NCBI GenBank assembly: GCA_023055425.1
Contig: JALGPY010000034.1
Location: 930,001 to 994,000, forward strand
DNA: 64,000 bases
Origin: Linanthus parryae
Lineage: Eukaryota > Streptophyta > Magnoliopsida > Ericales > Polemoniaceae
Direction of reading: 5' to 3'
The notes under the pieces are model-generated. The model saw nothing but the letters and a program-made list of their open reading frames with translations. It did no database searches and was not told the origin of the DNA. How positions within the stretch are numbered: the stretch's first letter is position 1; each line of letters opens with the position of its first letter. Of the stretch, positions 55,477 to 64,000 are shown piece after piece. The position numbers were made by a program, and so were the translations under genes.

Positions 55477-55674
55477 TCATGATGATTTTTCATCAAATTG
55501 GTCAATCAATATTGGATCTTTGCGTGTGTTGATGACCAAGTTCTTGAAAAGAAAACTGCGGGAAGATGTTAAATCATACCAGCTTCTGGAAACACAGCTA
55601 AACCGGATCAAAGACATGAACGGTAGCCTTAGGAGGATCTCTGTTATCGCATCGTCGGGCAACTCCGCCGTCAT
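55477..55674 (-). pseudogene. F-box N-terminal stub
   Basis: The ATG at 55672-55674 opens 65 codons: MTAELPDDAITEILLRLPFM, SLIRFSCVSRSWYDLTSS, RSFLFKNLVINTRKDPILID. This is a good F-box motif with normal hydrophobic and Trp positions. The frame ends at SS, where other family members would continue for about 300 residues with the F-box-associated domain. Nothing similar follows at 55300-55476. It is either a truncated pseudogene or a stand-alone F-box mini-protein, and the former is more likely. A T/G-rich low-complexity run (55727-55793) sits just upstream of the start. Confidence 0.7.
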
Positions 55675-56295
55675 TGTCTTAAACTTCCGAGGCAGCCGGC
55701 TCCAACAACCACATCAATCGACTGATTATTTTTTTTTTGTTTTTTGTTTTTTTTTTTGTTTTTGTTTGTTTTTTTTTTTTGTTTTTTTTTGTGTAAGTAA
55801 TGGCAACTAGGGCTTTGCATAGGATTTCACAAACTGTAATGGGCTAACTGAAATATTGGTCAATAGAGGGCCCGTTTATTTTATTTTATTAAGAAGAGAT
55901 CCTCCTCCTCCTCCTCCTTCTTCTTTTTTAATAGTGGGCTTGATCTTGAACCCATAAGTCATACAAGCTAAATGGACTACAAATCTTTACTATCTTAAAA
56001 GAGTGAATAATTAGAATTGATTCCTAAGATGGTTTATTCTAGGAAGACCTCTCAAAAACAAAATAATCATAAGATGACCCCGAATAGTTCAAACTATTTA
56101 CTGGCTAAACAGTTTAATTAGACATCACGTCTCTTCTTCAGAACTTGGACCAGCTTGTTTTCTCAGGTTGTTTAATCATCACCGGGACTCTGCTCTTCGA
56201 ACCCTAGGCGATATCTCTCGCTCACGGTCTTTTATCCCCCATCCCTCTGCGGCATGTTGACAATCCCCTTCTCTCTCTATGGATGTGCCGTGCAT
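55675..56295. other. Non-coding spacer with low-complexity T/G run
   Basis: This spacer holds a homopolymer-like T run broken by single G residues at 55727-55793 and a CCT microsatellite at 55899-55920. No gene is visible. Confidence 0.45.
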
Positions 56296-56530
56296 CTATC
56301 TTCTACGTGTACTCCCTCTTGGTCCAATTATAAGACCGATGAAGTGATTATACCCAAGGTAATCTTTCATCGGCATGTATAGCTTTGGTGATCTGTAACC
56401 CACAGGGGGCTTGAAAGCAGGGTTCCTACTTATGATTTGTGAAAATATCTCATGTCGTTCTTTGTTAAGCCTTTCACGCACAGACGACTTTGTAGTAGGA
56501 CGATTTCTGGCTGCAATTATTGGATCAAAG
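56296..56530 (-). pseudogene. Splicing factor SF1/branchpoint-binding protein fragment (KH domain)
   Basis: The minus strand encodes [57 protein letters not shown] and [15 protein letters not shown]. This matches the region of SF1/BBP that leads into its KH domain, including the GPRG loop that contacts the branchpoint RNA. In the family the loop reads GPRGNT. Here the match ends two residues later in Arg codons and a stop. The rest of KH, the zinc knuckles and the Pro-rich tail are absent. The frame also lacks an ATG at the natural start, so it is an isolated exon-like fragment. Confidence 0.75.
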
Positions 56531-59500
56531 AGGTACTTAATCTCCCTACAGACTCATACACTCTTTTCTGATCCTCTATGATTATGGCTGCTGCTGTTCT
56601 CTCGGAGGCAAGTTTTTGTTTGGTCTTGGTTTGTTTCTGTAGTAAATGAATTGATGGCATCATATTCTCCTCTCTGTCTCTCTCATTGTGCCTTGCTTTT
56701 GTTTGGGTTTGGTTGCGCATTGTCTGAAGGAATGGGCTGTAGCATGCTATATAATCCAGCAAAATCCTTCAACAAGGCTCCATCACTGCTCCAGTAGCAC
56801 CGCCATTGGGAAAGACCACAAGCTGATGCTGCTGTCCCCACATTGTCTCTATAGTTACCTTTACGATATTGTAGAAAACCCAGTATCCACCATGATTTAG
56901 TCATTTACTGAATTGTATTCTTAGTTAAATTTCTTAAGATTGTTGTTGAGATAGAAGGGTTTTTTCCTGCTAATTCGTTGGTATCTTCTTCTTCTTTATC
57001 ATTTGCATACTGTTGCGCATCCGCCTCTTGCTGACGGCAGTGCAGAGTAACAACCTTAAGGGTTTATGTCTCAAGTCTGCCCTTTATGCCATGGCAAAAT
57101 AGCGGTGTTCACGACTGTCCCTGGTTTATACTTCATGCTTTTCTGATTCTATTTATTATCATCTTCTGTGCTTTAGTAGCATCGTAATAACTCTTGGAAA
57201 AATTCATTTTTTTGTGCCTTAACGGTTTGGTATGTCGATTCGTTGGCTACGCAGGCTCAGGAACGGAGGAGACATGGTAAGTCTTCTTATACTGTACTGT
57301 TTTTAAAGTATAAATCATTGCGGAACTGGGGAACATTTTTCATCATAGTTTAATTTCCTCATTTATTCATGGATCATGTGCATTCATTTTAGTGTTTTAG
57401 GCCACCAAGTTTAATTCCCCATGATTTCTAGAATTGTGCAGAAGTTGTTTGATTTACCAGTTGGTTTCATGAAAAGTGTGTCTATCAATACTGGATTGCC
57501 GGCCAACGTCTTATGAGGATTCAAAGAACAATAAGAACACGGTCAACACAAATAACACAAGCATGTCTTCTGATCTGTTAACTGCTCGACAAAAAAGTGA
57601 CACAAACATGTTTCTATATTGATATTGTTTCTTTAAATATTTACTCAGTATTTGAACATTGAGAATTAATAAGTAAAATATGTACCTGGTATTTTGGTAT
57701 TTGTCTGATTCTAGAAATCAAAGTTCAATGGTAGGGTAGGAAAAAGACGCTTGCATGTATGAAAAGGTTTGTAAGTGATTTATTAATTGAGTGTAATAAA
57801 TCAGGAGTGAAGAATGTGAATAACCAATATTTTAATAGCGTAGCTCAATCACAAATAAGTCCGTATAATTAGGTTACACTATAATTGAGCTACGCTATTA
57901 TATATGCGATTCATTTATAGTTTGATGCCACATTACCAATTACAAAAACACTTTCTGGATAGATATGGAGGGAGCTGGTGTTGTTCCAATGCCCGTGTTT
58001 ATGAAGCCTGTGATGCAGTTCTGACTTTAAGTTATTCTAACTATGCATTTCCTTTCCGAATGTGTAGAGAATGTGTAATAAGAAAATGGATTTGGACCCC
58101 ACAATAGATTAAACTGGACCAGCAAGGGAAACTAAATATGGAATGTAGACAACTTGGCACAGTTGAGGTATACTACTATTACAACCAAACTGTGAAACTT
58201 TACAACATAAGAATACATCTGAACAAATGTATGCAAATAACTCGCACGACACAGTAGAGGTATACTCTCAATATTCTTCACATGTATGTTGTAACCCTCT
58301 TCTTTTGTCGAATTGCTTCCAAACAATTGAATATCATTCCTCTTCTTCTTGTCTCATTCCCCTTCATATGAACCGATACTAAGTAGGGGGTTAGTCAGTA
58401 TAGACGAAACACCAAAGCATCTGAAAGTTGCTTACATTCGAGTAGCATTTAGAGTGTATGTTGAGATGGGAAATGAGACAAGAATAGTAGAATTTAGCAC
58501 ATTGAAGCAAGGATGAATTTATTCTTGAGACAAACAACTTCCACATTTTGGAATCTCCAGGAAATTGTAGGTACAAATAGTGGTAGTTTTAGAACGCGAG
58601 GTGGCTATGTACAAATTGACCTAAACTTCAAAACATTAAATGTAAATTACCATTTTGATTGTTATGTTAGACAGTGGAGACCCATAGGCCATTGTATATT
58701 TGAGTTCTTGCTTCAACTAATCTTCATTAGATTGAGTTTAAACTACTAAAATTACTGAAACGGGTTGCCCGTACCAATATTAACTACTTATTAGTTTATT
58801 AGTTATTTAATTATAATTATTATTTAGTTAGCCAGTAGAGTAGGCCTGTTAGGTTAGGAGCTTATCTATTTAAGCACTGTAATTCAGTATTATTCAATGA
58901 ATAAGAATATCAATTCTCTGAACCCTTTTGTCTCCCTACTCTTTTATCTATATCTTCATCTTTTCGTCTATCTCTCTCAATTTCTTCACATCATCTATCA
59001 AGTTCTTCATATCTCGATACTTTTACGTATCAATTACACAGGCTTCTGTTCATCTACGCGTCATCTTATTCAGGGTTTGATTGCTGAAAGTATTCATTTG
59101 ACCAGGTATTTTTAAAAGCAATCTGGTGAGTTTGGAATATATAGCAACTCTATCAGTCTTTCTTGAATGGTATTTCTTATGGTGCAGCAACTGCTTTTGA
59201 AATGGTTTAATTGGTGATTATAGTCTGGTGGTAAGCTATGTGAATAATAAACAGATATGGGTTATCTCAAGAGGATCTCTATTTGAAGTTTGAATTATTC
59301 AGGATGGACCTAGAATGACAATTAGTAATGGACTGGAAGTAGTGGACACAAAGATTCAACTGTAGCTATGACCTAAGACAAAATGAGGATGAATGCCAAA
59401 GTTCGATCTTAAGGTAGCCGTAAGGCTCAAATCTTCTCCCAACATCTCATTTTAGACTTCAAATCTTAAGGTAACAAAGCTATTTTACGCAACCAAAGGA

Positions 59501-59639
59501 CGATATTTTAATGCAAGAGACCCCCTTTTCGTGGCACTTCACTTTTTATGCAAGTTATTTTATTTTACTTAAAGCATAAGGAGAACTTTCTCAAACTCAG
59601 CAGATGCACAAGAAAAAATAGTGACATTCATAAGAGCAG
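56531..59639. other. Long non-coding stretch with one 17-bp inverted repeat
   Basis: I recognise no gene in these 3.1 kb. TAATAGCGTAGCTCAAT (57833-57849) and its exact complement (57884-57900) enclose 34 bases, possibly a tiny MITE or structured element. ACGGGTTGCCCGT at about 58759-58771 is a short hairpin. Confidence 0.45.
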
Positions 59640-59696
59640 TTAATCAATTGTGTGGAAATTTAAAATACCACGTGCAAAGCACGTGCACCATACTAG
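59640..59696 (+). mobile_element. Helitron 3' terminus
   Basis: CACGTGC AAA GCACGTG forms a short GC-rich hairpin (59669-59685), followed about 10 bases later by CTAG at 59693-59696 and then T. This is the arrangement of a Helitron 3' end (hairpin, CTRR, target T). The body must lie to the left. I could not identify the matching TC 5' end, so the extent is unknown. It may include the SF1 fragment at 56.3-56.5 kb, but that is speculation. Confidence 0.6.
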
Positions 59697-59714
59697 TAAC
59701 TCAAAAGGAGAAAA

Positions 59715-59935
59715 GATTACAGCCCAACCCATTTTTGCTAGCTTATGGGCAATGGCATTACTGTCTTTTCGACACCAAGAAGCCCGACTATAAAACAAAA
59801 TTTTCAACTGCTACTTCATTTCCACGAGAGCTCGTTCTCTCTCACAATAACCTTGCGGCTGAGCTCATTAGAGAGATCCTTCTGTTGACATTGTGGCCAG
59901 AGCTATTTAAATCAAAACCACAATTTTTATAATCT
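59715..59935 (-). pseudogene. RNase H-like (RVT_3-type) fragment
   Basis: The minus strand contains SWCRKDSNAIAHKLAKMGWA, a pattern typical of the C-terminal helix of plant RNase H-like domains found in LINE-type reverse transcriptases (x-R-x-x-N-x-x-A-H-x-L-A-x). Upstream, in other frames, there are remnants such as SRKVIVREN. Frameshifts break it. It begins directly beside the Helitron end, so the Helitron may have inserted into this older retroelement. Confidence 0.5.
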
Positions 59936-61149
59936 CTTAGTCTTTCACTATATAAGTTCTATAATTCACTCTTTTTTAGTTCCACAACTTTTTTTATACT
60001 CGGTTAACATTTTAAATATAAAACATCACTCGTTTATACAAAATCTCTTTTAATTTTAAGCCACGAATGAGGGCTCGTCCTGAATGTTCGAACTTTGCCC
60101 GTGAAAGTGTTTCCGCCACCATTCTTCTCTTGTCACCATTAAAGTGCAATTCATGTTGAAATCATAACAAAATCTTTATGCGCTCTAATTGGAAACGAGT
60201 CACAGATCTAGTTAGCAGCATGTCTTTGATCACATCACGGGGACAATCCTTTTCTCGTCACAAATCGTATCACCTTTCTCAACTAGGAATTCAGCGAGTA
60301 GCGGTAATTTCCAGTTGGTAAAGCTTAACAATGCGAACTTAAGGTTTTTTGCATTTTTTATAAAAACACAATGCGCGGCCAAAGTAGTAAACTGTCCAAA
60401 AAAATCTATGCTTTCGAGTCGTCTGGCAACACCTCCCATCTTTCAATCATCTCAAGCCAAAACCTTGGAGAGTTCATGGCGACAACAACCACAGCAATCG
60501 ATTGATAAAAAAAAGTTGGAGAGTTCATTTCAAGCAAGATTTCGCTCACAGACACGGGATTCTAGAAGCTAGAGATGCTGCTTTTTCTACCACTTTCATC
60601 CTCTTCATCACACAATAGTAGCTACAGCTGCAGCTTTTTCTTGCATTTTTTCTCCCTTTTACTCTGCATTTCAGCTTGGGTAATTTTTCGGATGGTATTG
60701 GGAGTGGTGGTTTGAGGTGAGGTAGGTGGTATTAGTGGAGGGGTTTTTGGTGTTTTTAAATGTAGAACTAGAGGATGAATTGGAGTGTATTTAAATGAAA
60801 TCGGTAATGGTTATAGGTTTTGCAGATGGTGGGTAAGTTATGGTGGGAATGGCTTTTGGATTGAAGGTAGTTCTAGGAGAAGCAGTGTAGATTTTGATGG
60901 TCTTTGTTGCTGAAGTTCTTCATGGTATAGACCCTCAATTTTGGCTAAATGAATTGCTTCATACAGTGCTTTGGGTTTCAACATTGTCACCATATGTTAA
61001 CTCTCCAGCTGCAGTCTCATGTTTGGATTTGCAGTACCTGACCAATGTTCATTGGCTGGGAGTGAATCGTGATGAATTTCCCCAAGTTTATAGGTGTTTG
61101 CTGTGAATTGCCTTCTCCAACCTTGGCCTTGCTGTTGTTCCTTGTCGGC
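59936..61149. other. Intergenic stretch
   Basis: A 70-codon frame at 60894-61106 has no recognisable family. I see nothing else I can support. Confidence 0.4.
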
Positions 61150-61380
61150 GTGGTGATGGATCTCTGATTTTGGATCAATTCTTCAAACGGCAAATGGAAT
61201 TTTATTGACTCTCTGATCCATGTTTTGCATGGTCTCTAGCATCTGGAGCTGTACAGTCTTCATTCCATGTAACTCGCCATCAGTGGCCTACACACGACCC
61301 TCTAAGTCGTCTACATATCCTCGCCATTTTTGACCTCAACCACAACTTGAATCAACCAGGCTGTGATACCAAGTTGTCAG
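61150..61380 (-). mobile_element. LTR retrotransposon leader remnant
   Basis: On the minus strand, GGATCCTGACA is followed by ACTTGGTATCACAGCCTGG, resembling an LTR end and a Met-tRNA primer binding site. A leader and a degraded gag start follow (GYVDDLEGRV, then MKTVQLQMLETMQNMDQRVN with coiled-coil-like spacing), with two in-frame stops. This is the usual layout at the 5' end of plant gypsy-type elements. No LTR start, protease or polymerase is visible nearby, so it is only a fragment. Confidence 0.4.
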
Positions 61381-63258
61381 GATCCGATGAGCTTGACCCG
61401 GAATTTCGATCTAACTTATACATGGCTGTAACTTATACATGCAAAGATTGTGTTTTTTTGGGCAATCACAAACATATTGTAACTCCATCATAAACGAGAC
61501 AGATGTTAAGTTCTGAACATCCAACACAGTTATCCCAAAAGGAACAAGAAAAGCATTTCAGGAAGTTTAACAACAATTCAATCCACTGTCTTCAAACAAA
61601 ACACTGGTAAAAAAGAGCATTAACAACAATTTAGTACAATGTCCAGACTGAATTTCTTCATAAAGCTGAAGCCGTCCAGAGACAGCTGAGTACAAAATTG
61701 ATGGATTACATGGTTACAGAGATGGCCCATCTAGCATGTCATAGGAAACTACGAACTCCTGTTATTTCTGCGATCAAAGCATGGATTCAGTGAAGAAAGT
61801 AAAATGAAAAGAAGAAGAAGAAGAAGATAAAAAGAACCAACCTAAAACAGAAACAATTACAATAAACCGAAATCCATCATACACTAATATCACGATGCAG
61901 GAGGGCTTCATAACTTGATTAAGCTTACCCGCGTCTCGGTAGTTACTTTCAATTAAATGTGTTAAAATTTGATTCATGTACCAATCTACGGTCCAACTTG
62001 AACATATATCCAAGCTTTTCATTCAAACTCAATACAGATAAGCGCATAGCTCCCAGAAAGCTCTTTAAAAATCCATTCCAACAGAGCTCTGGTCTCATCT
62101 AACCAATAAGCGTAGTCTCTAGAGACGAACTCATCCTATTTACTTATTGTCAGAGAGGGTCACTAGCATTCTCTAGCAATGTTTCCACATTATACCACCA
62201 CTCTGACCTGTTTTATTTAGGATAGAGCCATCCCCTACATGATCTGGCTGAATAAAAGTCAAAAGAACTTGGGCACCTATAGACAAGGTTTGATCATCAT
62301 GATAGACGGAAAGAGTGACATTTAATATCAAGGAGCTGAGACGGAGCGAGAAATAAAAGGGTTTAGATTATAAGGAATAGATAGATGTACTTTACTGGTC
62401 ATTAAAAATTAACCCGTACGGAAATTTATGCAGCTCAAAGCATGGTAAAAGAAAAATTGTAACATCATAATTATAAAAATCGAGAAACATCAGGTTCTGA
62501 GTTCATTTATAGCAACTCTCAAATTCCCAACTTGAACTGTTCCATCCGATCTATCTCATACAATTACCTATTATAGAAAAACCATATACCCCTCGCTCTC
62601 TCACTGTGTCTGCTAGAGGAGGCAGTCATCGAGTGAAACAAATCATGAGGAGAACAAACGTTTTTCTGGAGGAACTCAGACTAGAAGAAATTTCAAACAC
62701 GTGGCTCTATAACCAAAGGTGTTGGTAGAGGGAAGTCAAATAAAGAATTACACTGGATATATGGGCAAAAACATATATGGAGGATCACCTGAGTTTACAA
62801 TCTCATATTCTTCTTAAGTTGGAGAAATAAAGTTCGTTGTTAGCACAGTAATAGACTAATAGTTGTAGTACTTTCAATTCTTGCAAAGGTGTTAAGTGGA
62901 AAGCATAATTTCTTTTACTATAATTTCTTGTGATTGTTGCTATCTGTATCGACGCCTACTCATTACACAACTTTGTACTTATTATGCCGCCGAAGGGTAG
63001 AAATTTCAGTTTTCTGTGTTGCATCTTGGCTTCCTACAGATGTTATGTTCAAGTTGTGCATTATGTAGACCAATTAGAGCTTGCCCCCAATGAGTTGATG
63101 AGCTCAGGGTGCTTTTTCTTATATGTTTTTTGATAGTCTAAGAATAGGCACATGCGAAACAGACATAATCTGGCAACAAGTACTTCCCTATATTCATCAC
63201 ATTTTTTTTGTTGATAAACTGGTCATATTAAGCAAAGAAACTAAGGAGGTTCAAACTT
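61381..63258. other. Intergenic stretch
   Basis: No gene or repeat can be supported here. The first few hundred bases could include an LTR belonging to the leader remnant at 61150-61380, but I could not find its outer boundary. Confidence 0.35.
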
Positions 63259-63277
63259 GGGGGGGGGGGGGGGGGGG
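63259..63277 (+). repeat. Run of 19 G
   Basis: An uninterrupted G homopolymer is followed by C and a further GGGGG. Such runs are prone to sequencing and assembly error. Any frame read through it (poly-Gly) is not meaningful. Confidence 0.85.
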
Positions 63278-63294
63278 CGGGGGAGGAACACCCC

Positions 63295-63720
63295 CTACAT
63301 CCTCCAGCAAAACAACCTCCAAACCATGAGGGGCAACATCCAAAACATAGTGATCAAAATCAGGAAAAAACAATAATTAAAAGCGGCAATAGAGGAAGCA
63401 TAATCAGGAACAGTCCTGGCAAGGTAGTCAGCAGCCTTCTTGGATGGCCTGTGTTCATGCTTGAGAGAGGCCTGGAGGCTAGTCTCTAGCTGCCTGCATT
63501 TCATGACAATATTATCAGCACAATGATCAGTGTTGGGGTTGTGGAACAAAGAGACAAGCTCTAAACAATCCATGCTAATGCATTAGTTGACCAAATTAAG
63601 CATGGCAACAAGTTGCAGCCAGCAAGAAGGGCTAGAGCCTCAGCGATAATGGGGGAGGCCGCAAAGACCCTAACATAACTTGGAGACTACGAGTAAAGAA
63701 AGCAAGTATAATCGCATAAC
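63295..63720 (-). pseudogene. RNase H-like (RVT_3-type) fragment
   Basis: The minus strand reads SPIIAEALALLAGCNLL (near 63610-63665) and, after a frameshift, MDCLELVSLFHNPNTDHCAD, NIVMKCRQLETSLQASLKHE, HRPSKKAADYLAR. These are the successive blocks of the plant RNase H-like domain: an E-A-L-A helix, D-C/S-L-x-L-V and the H-R-x-x-N/K-x-A-A-D helix. The protein then degenerates into hydrophobic sequence. No reverse transcriptase or nuclease domain is in view, so this is a fragment of a non-LTR element or of a related host domain. Confidence 0.55.
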
Positions 63721-64000
63721 ATAAACAAAAGAGATCTTGATACTTCAGGAACATTTTTAAGGAAATCAAAGTACCCCTATAATCCTAGCAGATACCATCA
63801 AACATGTCCCATCAACAGAGCCCGAATATGAAGGTCTCCCCTAAATCAACACCATGTTGTATCGGCGTCTGAACTTTTCCTACTTCATAAAAGATTTCAA
63901 TAATTTTCTTGTTGAATACCTTCACCTCAACCCTAACTTCCGGTGACAAAAGTCAAGCGCAATCAAATCTACAAATTCTAATTTTGTATTTAAACAGTTT

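Noticed and set aside
58755..58790. Possible second Helitron 3' end (ACGGGTTGCCCGT hairpin)
   Set aside because: The expected CTRR and target T at 10-12 bases after the stem are missing: CTAC is found instead.
59621..59932. 103-codon plus-strand frame
   Set aside because: It crosses the Helitron terminus, and its larger part is antisense to an RNase H-like fragment with clear motifs on the minus strand.

Overview
The window reads as nuclear DNA of a flowering plant, probably a eudicot. It is AT-rich, its gene remnants carry GT-AG introns, it holds several plant F-box/F-box-associated gene copies, and it is packed with Ty1/copia, hAT-like, Mutator-like, CACTA and Helitron-like sequence. No rRNA, tRNA gene, CRISPR array or bacterial operon is present. 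I found no complete, undamaged host gene. Almost everything recognisable is a transposon, a decayed F-box copy or a fragment of a host gene carried by a duplication or transposon.

Layout. 1-1915 is intergenic with one hairpin MITE. 1916-11390 (block A) holds a head-to-head pair of F-box pseudogenes, two overlapping fragments of one copia family, a 1.39-kb dispersed repeat and an inverted-repeat pair of LTR-gag segments. 11391-19105 is non-coding with SINE-like units, a 190-bp MITE and local duplications. 19106-24775 (block B) is a diverged duplicate of block A: a tail-to-tail F-box palindrome with about 1-kb arms, a short F-box stub, an 18-bp perfect fold-back, the same copia family and the same right flank. 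25210-28310 is a patchwork of intron-containing host-gene fragments (a PARP-like SAP exon, two exons of an HMA5-type copper ATPase, and unidentified pieces) beginning with a Helitron-like 5' terminus. 29704-33054 is a non-autonomous CACTA element (3-bp TSD GTC) that seems to carry exons of a host gene. 34442-34852 is an intronless histone H3 copy with one internal stop codon.

35371-40249 is a complete but decayed copia element on the minus strand (338-bp LTRs, TSD CAACT). 43222-44553 is an inverted copy of the dispersed repeat from block A. 44677-50831 is one F-box gene on the minus strand, split near its 3' end by a 4,989-bp copia element (313-bp LTRs that look identical, TSD GTAAT). 50979-54174 contains two hAT-type non-autonomous elements with degenerate short-repeat ends, one of them nested in another TIR element. 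55477-64000 has an F-box stub, a KH-domain fragment of splicing factor SF1, a Helitron 3' end, two RNase H-like fragments and a retrotransposon leader remnant.

How it fits together. The biology here is genome turnover: an F-box cluster was duplicated and inverted, invaded by retroelements and MITEs, and interleaved with transposons carrying pieces of unrelated genes. Relative ages can be read from empty sites, TSDs and LTR divergence: the copia element at 44.8-49.8 kb is very young, the one at 35.4-40.2 kb is older (about 13 differences in 338 LTR bases, counted by eye), and the MITE at 20.3 kb postdates the A/B duplication.
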